A model generated the notes under the pieces. It ran no database searches. It saw nothing but the letters and a program-made list of their open reading frames with translations, and had not been told where the DNA came from. A program made the position numbers and the translations under genes. Shown piece after piece: positions 6,701 to 13,907 of a DNA stretch of 14,874 nucleotides; the first letter of the stretch is position 1; every line of letters starts with the position of its first letter. The stretch is from contig CANQWJ010000012.1 of assembly GCA_947627525.1 (NCBI GenBank), positions 1 through 14,874 of the forward strand, in the 5' to 3' direction. The stretch comes from an uncultured Bacilli bacterium. Lineage in GTDB: Bacteria > Bacillota_I > Bacilli_A > RF39 > UBA660.

Positions 6701-6715
6701 ATTAATTAATAAAAA
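6696..6715. repeat. 20-bp perfect palindrome abutting the right site
   Basis: Arms TTTTTATTAA and TTAATAAAAA meet at 6705/6706 with no spacer. It touches the outer edge of the right site and has no counterpart at the left site. It could add to termination or bind a protein; chance is possible in such AT-rich DNA. Confidence 0.5.
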
Positions 6716-7141
6716 GAAAAAGCTAAATTTAAAAAAATATTAATTCTTGAAAAATTATGATTAATTTATCTTTTTCTTAACTCCTTTAAATTGCCATGTT
6801 TGCAATTCTTTTATAAGGTATAATAGAAGTTGATACCCATAAAGTGATTAACTATAATGGATAAAAACAAACAAATTTAAAAAAACTTTTAAAAATGTTC
6901 ATAATTATTGTGGCAAAAATTAAAAAATTTATGCTTATATCTTGTTCCAAGTTTTTGTTATTATAAATATCATTGACTCTTAAAATTTATTAAAGTTTGA
7001 AAATCTTTTGAGATGGAATATACATATTGTTTTTATCCTTTTTATCTATTAAAATTTTAGATATTATTATGATTATTTGTTTTGACATAATATTTTCATT
7101 ATATTTTTTTATTTTTTCTAAATGGCCTTTCTTTTTTATAT
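6716..7141. other. Non-coding AT-rich spacer
   Basis: No credible gene was found in about 425 bp. It holds an inverted pair AAGAAAAAG (6714-6722) and CTTTTTCTT (6770-6778), and an orphan TATAAT at 6819-6824 without a well-spaced -35. A seven-codon frame (MDKNKQI) begins with the ATG near 6857 but lacks a ribosome binding site. The stretch separates the origin-proximal housekeeping cluster from the switch. Confidence 0.5.
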
Positions 7142-7167
7142 AAAAAAAACAACTTTTTAAGTTGTTT
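7142..7167 (-). terminator. Rho-independent terminator of the parA-transporter operon
   Basis: Arms AAACAACTT (7147-7155) and AAGTTGTTT (7159-7167) form a 9-bp stem with a 3-nt loop. On the leftward transcript it runs into a U-tract (A-run 7142-7149 on the plus strand). The stem overlaps the transporter stop codon. Confidence 0.82.
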
Positions 7168-8755
7168 AAAGAGTTGGGAAAACATTTGGGCCTAATGGTA
7201 GTCCAATGATATACCAACCAATTACAATAACAAACCACGCAACTGATACAAGTAAGAAATATGGCATTACAAATGATAGTGCTTTGCGAATTGTTATTGG
7301 TTCTTTATGATTATTATAAATATTTAAATATCCTAAATAGATAATGAAATAAGCAAGGAATGGTGTTATTCCCTTTGTCATTGAATCAGCAGCTCGTAAA
7401 ACAAATTGAGCAAATTCAGGAGAAATATTTGATTGCATCATAAGTGGAACAACGACTGGCGAGAAGATAGTCCATTTACTTGTAGCTGTAGGTAAGAATA
7501 TCCCCGCAAGAGCCATAATGATGAGTGCTAAAATAATTAGAACTATACCACTAGTTGATAATCTACTCAATAAATTAACTCCTGTACAAGCAAGTACTAC
7601 ACCTATGTTACTTTTTCTAAATACGGCGATAAATTGAACAAAGAAGAAAATTGTTACAACTAGACCACCAATATCTTTAAAGAAAACAGATACTTTTTCA
7701 ATCAATTCTTTATCATTTTTAATAGTTTTAGCTCCTAATGCATAAGCAATACCAACAGCTATAAAAAGAATTGATACAAGATAAGTAAATCCTGATTGGA
7801 AATAAGAATTAGATCCAAATAATTGATTTACATAAGTCTTTTCTTGCATATCAAGTAATAATCCTGAATGTGGTAATCCTGGAATTATCATATAAATAAA
7901 AAGTAATATCATTATTATGGCAACAATATAAGCATTACGAAGTCCTTTTTTATTATTAAATTCCATTTCAACTTTTTCTTTATCGTCTAGAGAAACTAAA
8001 TCAGTTAATTCCATTGTATTTTCTATTTCTTCGCCATTTTTATATTTACCAATACGTTTAGCTACCATAGTTTCAATAGCAATCATTCCAACAATAGCTA
8101 AAACTATAGCTGTTACAACCATAATAAATATATTTGATAAAAGGGCTACATGGTAACTAGAATCAATCATGTGAGATGCAAGTTCTGTTTGTCTTACTAA
8201 ATTAACATCTAAGCTACCAGTAAAGAAGGATATAGCATTTCCAAAAGCAACACCACAGAAAGCCGCTGTTATTCCAAGTAAAGGATTTCTTTTATTAGCA
8301 ACAAAAATAAGAGCCGCCAACGGTATTAAAACAACAAATCCAACATCGTTTACAATACTAGAAAAAATACCTAAAGCAATAATTAAAAAAGTTATAAACT
8401 TATTATTTAATTTTAATGTATTCTTTCTAATAAAAGCTTTGATAAATCCTGATGCATGCGCAACTGATAAACCAATTAATGCAACCATTAAATTAATAAA
8501 TGATGAGAATGATGCAAAATTGCTAACAGCACCACCTACTATAAATTTAAAACCTTCAGCACTAAACAAATTATTAACTCTAACTATTTCGGTTGTCAAT
8601 TCAAAAGTATTTGGATCAATAATACTATATGATGATTGAAAATTTATTTTTGCTAAAATCCAACTTAAAAATACCAATAATATTGTCAATAAAATAAAAG
8701 TTGTCGTTGGATGAAAATTAATCTTTTTTAATTTTCTTTTTCTCTTTTCGTTCAT
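7166..8755 (-). CDS. AbgT-family transporter (p-aminobenzoyl-glutamate/antimetabolite type)
   Basis: This 529-residue inner membrane protein has about a dozen hydrophobic segments and the usual AbgT length. Family landmarks include NDVGFVVLIPLAALIF and GVAFGNAISFFTGSLD in the first half. The second half has FLPTATSKWTIFSPVVVP, ISPEFAQFVLRAADSMTKG and ITPFLAYFIIYLGYL, matching the SxxxKW...APxxVP and RxxDSxTNxxxP signatures. AbgT members import p-aminobenzoyl-glutamate or export sulfonamides by cation coupling; the substrate here cannot be read. The ATG at 8755 is chosen over a GTG at 8761 because TAGGAG lies 5 nt before the ATG and overlaps the GTG. It follows the DUF951 gene by 8 nt and ends the operon. 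In many Bacilli ychF occupies this position, so its presence here is a lineage-specific rearrangement. Confidence 0.88.
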   Translation of the reverse strand: MNEKRKRKLKKINFHPTTTFILLTILLVFLSWILAKINFQSSYSIIDPNTFELTTEIVRVNNLFSAEGFKFIVGGAVSNFASFSSFINLMVALIGLSVAHASGFIKAFIRKNTLKLNNKFITFLIIALGIFSSIVNDVGFVVLIPLAALIFVANKRNPLLGITAAFCGVAFGNAISFFTGSLDVNLVRQTELASHMIDSSYHVALLSNIFIMVVTAIVLAIVGMIAIETMVAKRIGKYKNGEEIENTMELTDLVSLDDKEKVEMEFNNKKGLRNAYIVAIIMILLFIYMIIPGLPHSGLLLDMQEKTYVNQLFGSNSYFQSGFTYLVSILFIAVGIAYALGAKTIKNDKELIEKVSVFFKDIGGLVVTIFFFVQFIAVFRKSNIGVVLACTGVNLLSRLSTSGIVLIILALIIMALAGIFLPTATSKWTIFSPVVVPLMMQSNISPEFAQFVLRAADSMTKGITPFLAYFIIYLGYLNIYNNHKEPITIRKALSFVMPYFLLVSVAWFVIVIGWYIIGLPLGPNVFPTL

Positions 8756-8763
8756 AAGCACTC

Positions 8764-8949
8764 CTACTTTAATATTTTCTTTATTTTCTTATTAAATTCT
8801 ATTCTAGGAAGCATAACTATACGTCCACAATTAACACATTTTATTTTTATGTCAGCTCCTAGACGTACAATTTCCCATTCGTTAGCACCACAAGGATGCC
8901 CTTTTTTCATTTCGACAATAGTACCTAAATTATATTCTTTATTTTCCAT
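8764..8949 (-). CDS. DUF951 family protein (YyzM-like)
   Basis: This 61-residue protein starts at the ATG at 8949, where GAGGTG lies 4 nt upstream; the frame is open to 8997 but the upstream part lies within mscS and lacks a ribosome binding site. It shows the DUF951 signature: YNLGTIVEMKKGHPCGANEWEIVRLGADIKIKC, then CVNCGR and MLPRIEF. Three cysteines (GHPC and CVNC) suggest a small metal-binding or SH3-like basic protein. The function is unknown in the family. It overlaps the mscS 3' end by 11 nt, and the order parB-(mscS)-DUF951 is conserved in Bacilli, so the assignment is firm although the role is not. Confidence 0.88.
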   Translation of the reverse strand: MENKEYNLGTIVEMKKGHPCGANEWEIVRLGADIKIKCVNCGRIVMLPRIEFNKKIKKILK

Positions 8950-9745
8950 TATGCACCTCAATTTGGGTATAAGGTATCTTAATTCCTTTTTTATCAAATT
9001 CTTGTTTTACGGCTTTACGAATTTTTCTTTGAATATCAAATTGTTCAAGAGAATCGGTCTTAACTGCAACTTTAATGACAACAGCGGAATCGCCTAATTC
9101 TTCAACACCCCAAATTTGAATATCTTCTTGAAGATGTTCTAATTCTTTAGATAACTTTTTAAATAGATTATTAAGAACTTTTTCAACTTCTTCGATATTC
9201 TCTTCATAAGCAACTGGTATTTCAACAATAGCCAAAGAATTGGTAGTGGTATAATTAATAACTTTATCGATATTACGATTAGAAATGATCATTACTGGTC
9301 CATCAAATCTTTTAATTTTTGTACTCTTAATACCAATATGGAGAACTTCTCCTTTAAAGCCCGCTACTTCAATAGTGTCGCCAACCGAAAAGTAATCTTC
9401 TACAATTATTGAAAAACCGACAATGACATCTTTAAATAAATCTTGAAAAGCAAGACCAATTAAAACGGATATAATTCCTAATCCGGCAAGGGCAGCTTTA
9501 ACATCAATACCATATAAACTTAGTATTGATAAAACTACAAGAAAAATAATTATAATTTTAATACAGTCAATAATGACTTGCATTAATGTATTATACTTTT
9601 TATTATTTTTAACACTTAATCTCTTTCTTTGTTTAAAAACAGTAACTATTATTTTTCTAATCAAAGCAAAAGAAATAATACCAATAATTATATAAATAAC
9701 TGGCAAATATATTTTAGGATTAATCAAAAAATTAATAAATTTCAT
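8939..9745 (-). CDS. Small-conductance mechanosensitive channel, MscS family
   Basis: This 268-residue protein has three predicted membrane helices (about 12-36, 53-78 and 84-112). The third is the pore helix, with the Gly/Ala pattern AALAGLGIISVLIGLAFQDL, followed by the beta domain motif YFSVGDTIEVAGFKGEV and PVMIISNRNIDKVINYT. The cytoplasmic alpha/beta region ends with KKGIKIPYTQIEVHN. Such channels open under membrane tension to release solutes on osmotic downshock. The length is that of a minimal MscS (YkuT-like). The ribosome binding site GAGGT lies inside the parB stop region and only 8 nt separate the two genes, so it is part of the parA operon; this neighbourhood is also seen in staphylococci. 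Confidence 0.93.
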   Translation of the reverse strand: MKFINFLINPKIYLPVIYIIIGIISFALIRKIIVTVFKQRKRLSVKNNKKYNTLMQVIIDCIKIIIIFLVVLSILSLYGIDVKAALAGLGIISVLIGLAFQDLFKDVIVGFSIIVEDYFSVGDTIEVAGFKGEVLHIGIKSTKIKRFDGPVMIISNRNIDKVINYTTTNSLAIVEIPVAYEENIEEVEKVLNNLFKKLSKELEHLQEDIQIWGVEELGDSAVVIKVAVKTDSLEQFDIQRKIRKAVKQEFDKKGIKIPYTQIEVHNGK

Positions 9746-9753
9746 ATTTACCT

Positions 9754-10632
9754 CTAATCGTTTAAATTCATTATTTCAAGAATTCTATTTAAATCATTAA
9801 CATTAGTAAAGTTTATTTCAACTCTATTTTTCTTTACCTTTACTCTTGTTCCTAGTTTTTCAGATAGTTCATCTTCTAGATGACTAAATTCATTTTCAAC
9901 AGGTTTACGATTTACTTTATGTTTTTTCTCAACTTCACCTTGACGTGATAATTCTTCAATATCACGAACACTAATGTCTTCTTCTAATATTTTTTGAACA
10001 AATTCATCAATCTTTTCTTTATCTTCAAGTTTGCTCAATACACGAGCATGACTCATTGAAATCTTATTCTCATTAATTAAGTTCTTTACTTCATCAGGAA
10101 GATTTAGTAATCCTAACATATTGGTAATATGACTACGACTCTTTCCTAATTTCTTAGCTAGTTCATCTTGCGTTAAAGCAAGATTATCTAGTAATTTCTT
10201 ATAGGCATTAGCTTCTTCAATAGAAGTTAAGTTCTCTCTTTGAAGATTTTCTAATAGAGCAATTTCCATCATATCAGTATCATCAAAATTACGAATTATA
10301 GCAGGAATAGTTGTAAGTCCAGCTCTTTCGCAAGCTTTTACACGTCTTTCACCAGCAATTATTTCATAACCTTTAATACTCTTTTTAATGATAATTGGTT
10401 GGAAGACACCATGCTCCTTAATAGATGAAGCTAATTCTTGTAATTTTTCTTCATCAAAAATTTTTCGTGGTTGATATGGATTACTACGAAGTTCATTAAT
10501 GTTTACTTCAACAATTTCTTCTTTTGGTGTTGAAGCAACAATTTTTTCTTCCATTTTATTGAAATCAATTTGTTCATTATTAAATAATTCTTCAAGTCCC
10601 TTTCCTAGGGCTCTTCTTTTATTTGTGTCCAT
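9754..10632 (-). CDS. parB: Chromosome partitioning protein ParB/Spo0J
   Basis: This 292-residue protein has an N-terminal RRALGKGLEELF region that typically contacts ParA, a CTPase domain (about 40-135) with GERRVKA at 94-100 and ENLQRENL at 128-135, an HTH (about 154-178, LTQDELAKKLGKSRSHITNM) and a C-terminal dimerisation segment from about 245. GKSRSH carries the Arg typical of parS-specific ParB, unlike the neighbouring Noc-like protein, which has Gln. The protein loads on parS and spreads as a CTP-dependent clamp for origin segregation. I chose the ATG at 10632; an in-frame TTG at 10641 is also usable. It overlaps parA by 14 nt (ATG start). No parS consensus was seen in the window. Confidence 0.95.
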   Translation of the reverse strand: MDTNKRRALGKGLEELFNNEQIDFNKMEEKIVASTPKEEIVEVNINELRSNPYQPRKIFDEEKLQELASSIKEHGVFQPIIIKKSIKGYEIIAGERRVKACERAGLTTIPAIIRNFDDTDMMEIALLENLQRENLTSIEEANAYKKLLDNLALTQDELAKKLGKSRSHITNMLGLLNLPDEVKNLINENKISMSHARVLSKLEDKEKIDEFVQKILEEDISVRDIEELSRQGEVEKKHKVNRKPVENEFSHLEDELSEKLGTRVKVKKNRVEINFTNVNDLNRILEIMNLND

Positions 10633-11407
10633 TTCGCTCAATCACTTCCTTTGCTAAATTCAAATAAGCCTCAGTCCCTTTACTCTTTGGATCGTAAGCA
10701 ACAATTGGTTTTCCATGTGATGGTGCTTCTGTAAGTCTAATCAATCTTGGAATTATCGTGTTATAAACACGCTCTTTAAAGAATTTTCTTACATCGTCAA
10801 CAACTTCAAATCCTAAATTAGTACGTGAATCTAACATCGTTAAGAGAACTCCTTCAATATCCAAATTAGGATTCAAATTCTTTTGTGCTAAAACAATACT
10901 ATTTAATAATTGCATTATTCCTTGTAAAGCAAAAAATTCACATTGAACAGGAATAATAACGGAATCAGACGCTGTCAAAGCATTGGTTGTTATCAATCCT
11001 AATGATGGTGGACAATCCATTATGATGTAGTCAAAATCTTGTTTTATAGAAGTCAATCTATTCTTTAATTGTCCTCCTCTTGAAAAAGATGGGTCTTCAT
11101 TACTCTTTTCCATAAATTCAATATCAATTCCCGCTAGATTAATCGTTGAAGGAACAACATATAATCTTTTATATTTGCTCTCTAAAATAGCTTTTTCAAT
11201 AGGACATTTTCCAATTAAAACGTCATAAATACTATTGTCTATATCACCTTTATTAAACCCAATTCCTGTCGTTGCATTTCCTTGAGGATCTAAATCGATT
11301 AATAATACTTTTTTCCCTAATACAGCGAGTGATGCCGAAAGATTAATACTTGTTGTTGTCTTTCCTACGCCACCTTTTTGATTAACTAATGATATTATCT
11401 TTCCCAT
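10619..11407 (-). CDS. parA: Chromosome partitioning ATPase ParA/Soj
   Basis: This 262-residue ATPase has a deviant Walker A KGGVGKTT (11-18), the A' motif DLDPQGN (38-44) and the Walker B region YIIMDCPPSLG (127-137). The length is that of Soj, without the N-terminal DNA-binding extension of plasmid ParA. It dimerises on ATP, binds DNA non-specifically and works with ParB in origin segregation and often DnaA control. The ATG at 11407 is chosen because GGTGAT lies 5 nt upstream; a GTG at 11416 falls inside that ribosome binding site. It starts the five-gene cluster after the terminator of the noc-like gene. The 70-bp upstream gap holds TATATA boxes but no clear -35, so the promoter is not assigned. 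Confidence 0.96.
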   Translation of the reverse strand: MGKIISLVNQKGGVGKTTTSINLSASLAVLGKKVLLIDLDPQGNATTGIGFNKGDIDNSIYDVLIGKCPIEKAILESKYKRLYVVPSTINLAGIDIEFMEKSNEDPSFSRGGQLKNRLTSIKQDFDYIIMDCPPSLGLITTNALTASDSVIIPVQCEFFALQGIMQLLNSIVLAQKNLNPNLDIEGVLLTMLDSRTNLGFEVVDDVRKFFKERVYNTIIPRLIRLTEAPSHGKPIVAYDPKSKGTEAYLNLAKEVIERNGHK

Positions 11408-11476
11408 CCTTATCACCTTCTAAATGTAACTATATATATTCTAACAAAAAAAGGAATATAAGAAAATAGTTTTTAG

Positions 11477-11502
11477 AAAAAAAAGACAGAAGTTCTGTCT
11501 TT
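11477..11502 (-). terminator. Rho-independent terminator of the noc-like gene
   Basis: Arms AAAGACAGA (11482-11490) and TCTGTCTTT (11494-11502) give a 9-bp stem with a 3-nt loop. On the leftward transcript it is followed by U8 (plus-strand A-run 11477-11484). The stem overlaps the stop codon at 11501-11503. Confidence 0.88.
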
Positions 11503-13129
11503 AATTTTTATCAAATTTTACAATTAATTGAACTTGATTATCAAGATTTAATTCTTCAACAGTTACTCTGTACCCTTTTCCTTGATATGTATTTATTAAG
11601 TTCTTAACTTCACTAACAGCTAAGTTGATATCATTTTGTGGTGCAGCATAATTTTGACTAGGTATGTCATAAGTTGGTTGTGAATATTGACTTGGTGCTA
11701 TTGGACTATCATTAACTAATCCTTGATTAATGTTACTTGGAGTTGGTAAATCGTTATTCATAGTAGGTGTAGGTTGTCCAAATAAATCACTAGGTGAATC
11801 ATTATTATCAGGTGTTAAATCACTTTCCATACCATCTAAGTTAATTTTTGGTGGAGTATCAACTGGTTTGATAACAGGCATTCCAGCTAAAAGACCATTG
11901 CCAATAACTTCATTACCATCTTCTGTTTTTTCAATAGCATTATCTGTAGCATTTGGAACAAAACGATTAGCATCAAATGTTGGTTTACCACTCGTCTTTA
12001 ATAAGTTGTCAATATCACTTTCACTCTTTTCTTCAACAACTGGAACATTAGAACCAATATCAACAGAACGCTCACGAATTTTATTTATATCAACAGTTGT
12101 TGGATCACTACCTCCAAATAAACTGTCGTTAGAACTTGGTGTAGATTCATTATTTTGAGGAAAGAACTCACTAGCACTTGGTGGAGTTGTATTTCCAAAT
12201 AAACCATTTTCATTCATATTACTATCAACTCCTCCATTATTATTAATTACTTCTACATCATTATTAGTAGAATTCATAGTGTTAGTCTCACTAGTTGGCG
12301 TAGAAGAACCAAATAAAGATTCTGGTTCAGTAGGAGCATTTGAAGAACCACCAAATAATGATTCTGATGCTGGTACTTGAGTTGGTGGAGTCGTCGTTCC
12401 AAATAAACTCTCAACTTCATTTGAAGTATTAGATATAGGTGCTGGAGTTTCTGGTTGAGGCTGAGGTGCTGGACCAAACAATTCACTACTACCATTATTT
12501 TCATTAACTGGTTGGCTAGTTTGGTTATCACCTACTAATTGTTTAATTTTACTATCTAACTCACGAACAGTCATTTTATTATTAATAATTTCTTTTAATA
12601 AATCAACTTGAAGATTACGATCAGGAACATTTAATAAACTACGCGCATGTCTTTCAGAAATTTGCTCTTTCAACAAAGCTTCTTGAATTTCATCAGGTAG
12701 CGATAGCAAACGTAATTTATTAGATACAGATGCTTGACTTTTTCCCATTGTTTTAGCAAGATTTTCTTGAGTCATTTCATCTAAATCAAGAATTTTTTGA
12801 TATGTTCTTGCTTCTTCAATTGGTGTTAAATCGCGTCTTTGTAGATTTTCTATCAAAGCTACTTTAGAAGCTTCTTTATCATCTAAATTTTTAACAATTG
12901 CGGGAATCTTTGTTAGTCCAGCCATCGTTGAAGCTTTATAACGTCTCTCACCAGCAATTATTTCATATTTATCACCAATTTTTCTGACAATTATAGGTTG
13001 AATTACGCCATGTTCTCTTATTGAAACAGCTAATTCTTTCAATGCTTGATCATTAAATATTTCCCTTGGTTGAAATCTATTTGGTATGATGTCATCAAGA
13101 TATAATTGGACTACTTCTTCATTTTCCAT
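11501..13129 (-). CDS. noc: Noc-like ParB paralogue with a long disordered LFG-repeat linker
   Basis: This 542-residue protein has a ParB/Noc CTPase domain (about 5-100; IIPNRFQPREIF, GERRYKA at 60-66, ENLQRRDL at 94-101) and an HTH (about 119-143). GKSQASVSNK and ISERHAR carry the Gln, Lys and Arg reported to give Noc rather than parS specificity. Residues 201-499 are low-complexity (Ser, Thr, Pro, Asn, acidic) with LFG at 217, 242, 258, 272, 310, 337 and 449. Residues 500-542 resemble the Noc C-terminus. Noc protects the origin region from division. B. subtilis Noc is about 283 residues and begins with a membrane-binding amphipathic helix, which is missing here. The ATG at 13129 has GGAGGG 6 nt upstream; a TTG at 13135 is too close to it. 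It lies between rsmG and parA, as noc does in Bacillus. Confidence 0.85.
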   Translation of the reverse strand: MENEEVVQLYLDDIIPNRFQPREIFNDQALKELAVSIREHGVIQPIIVRKIGDKYEIIAGERRYKASTMAGLTKIPAIVKNLDDKEASKVALIENLQRRDLTPIEEARTYQKILDLDEMTQENLAKTMGKSQASVSNKLRLLSLPDEIQEALLKEQISERHARSLLNVPDRNLQVDLLKEIINNKMTVRELDSKIKQLVGDNQTSQPVNENNGSSELFGPAPQPQPETPAPISNTSNEVESLFGTTTPPTQVPASESLFGGSSNAPTEPESLFGSSTPTSETNTMNSTNNDVEVINNNGGVDSNMNENGLFGNTTPPSASEFFPQNNESTPSSNDSLFGGSDPTTVDINKIRERSVDIGSNVPVVEEKSESDIDNLLKTSGKPTFDANRFVPNATDNAIEKTEDGNEVIGNGLLAGMPVIKPVDTPPKINLDGMESDLTPDNNDSPSDLFGQPTPTMNNDLPTPSNINQGLVNDSPIAPSQYSQPTYDIPSQNYAAPQNDINLAVSEVKNLINTYQGKGYRVTVEELNLDNQVQLIVKFDKN

Positions 13130-13165
13130 AATCAACCCTCCGTTTATCCTTTTACTCTAATATAA

Positions 13166-13194
13166 ATTATATAATATAAAAACCCATTTTACAA
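13166..13194 (-). promoter_or_regulatory. Sigma-A-type promoter of the noc-like gene
   Basis: On the minus strand TTGTAA (complement of 13189-13194) is followed after exactly 17 bp by TATAAT (complement of 13166-13171). It overlaps the rsmG terminator and would give a leader of about 30 nt. Confidence 0.72.
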
Positions 13195-13200
13195 TGGATT
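13176..13200 (-). terminator. Rho-independent terminator of the mnmG-rsmG operon
   Basis: On the leftward transcript AAUCCAUU pairs with AAUGGGUU (8 bp with one U-G wobble, loop GUAA), followed by a U-rich run. On the plus strand the same place has a C-A mismatch, so it is better suited to leftward transcripts. Confidence 0.72.
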
Positions 13201-13214
13201 TTTTATTTTTATAG

Positions 13215-13907
13215 TTATTTAATTTTATCAAATCGCCTTGGATATTTATTATCGGTCTTATTTGTCTTTTGCATTTTTATAATAGTTCTATTACTTTTTT
13301 CAATTGGTAAAAGAAATTTATCAATATTTATTATTTTTAGAGATAAATTAGAAAAATTAGTCTTAGCATTATCTAATTCTTCATCACAATTACCTTTCAT
13401 AAAAAGAAGATAGCCATTTATTTTAAGAGATCTTACACAAATTTCTGAAAGAATGGTTAAAGAAGCAACAGCACGAGCAGTTATTATGTCGAACTCTTCT
13501 TCATGCATTCTACTATATTCTTCCATACGAGCATGAACTGCTTCAATGTTCTTTAAATTTAATTTCGTAATGACATCATTTAAGTAGACAATTCTTTTAT
13601 TTAAAGAATCTATTAGTGTTACTTCAAGATTAGGAAAGAATATTTTTAAAATAATTCCTGGAAAACCAGCTCCACTACCAACATCACATAATTTTATCTT
13701 TTGATTTAAATCATAATCTTGAAAAATAGTTAAACTATCATAGAAATGTTTTAAATAAACACTTTCTTCTTCAATAATTGTCGTTAAATTTATCTTTTGG
13801 TTCCATTCGATTAACAATTGATAAAATTGATCTAGTTTTTCTAATTTATCAGGTGTAACTTCTATTCCTAACTTTTCTACTTCTAAAATAAAAGTTTCTT
13901 TATTCAT
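13215..13907 (-). CDS. rsmG: 16S rRNA (guanine-N7) methyltransferase RsmG (GidB)
   Basis: This 230-residue SAM-dependent methyltransferase of normal family length modifies G527 of 16S rRNA (E. coli numbering) in the cytoplasm. Visible landmarks are FYQLLIEWNQKINLT (28-42), YLKHFYDS (51-58), the SAM-binding loop DVGSGAGFPGI (75-85), LIDSLNKRIVYL (98-109) and ITARAVASL (142-150). The ATG at 13907 fits the family N-terminus and has AAGGG about 8 nt upstream; an in-frame GTG at 13913 lies too close to it. It overlaps the mnmG 3' end by 8 nt, the usual mnmG-rsmG arrangement. Confidence 0.96.
   Translation of the reverse strand: MNKETFILEVEKLGIEVTPDKLEKLDQFYQLLIEWNQKINLTTIIEEESVYLKHFYDSLTIFQDYDLNQKIKLCDVGSGAGFPGIILKIFFPNLEVTLIDSLNKRIVYLNDVITKLNLKNIEAVHARMEEYSRMHEEEFDIITARAVASLTILSEICVRSLKINGYLLFMKGNCDEELDNAKTNFSNLSLKIINIDKFLLPIEKSNRTIIKMQKTNKTDNKYPRRFDKIK

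Noticed and set aside
7082..7105. TTGACA at 7082-7087 as a promoter.
   Set aside because: The nearest -10-like box (TATATT, 7100-7105) is only 12 bp away and no plus-strand gene follows.
6990..7238. An 82-codon minus-strand frame overlapping the 3' end of the transporter gene.
   Set aside because: Its first third runs out of frame through transporter coding sequence and the operon terminator. There is no ribosome binding site at its start and the product is low-complexity and Lys/Ile-rich.
8439..9097. Plus-strand frames at 8439-8639 and 8849-9097 opposite the transporter, DUF951 and mscS genes.
   Set aside because: They are antisense shadows of well-supported genes.
11730..12531. Open frames on both strands inside the linker of the noc-like gene (11730-12158 plus, 12274-12531 minus).
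   Set aside because: They are by-products of the repetitive low-complexity coding sequence, without ribosome binding sites or family features.
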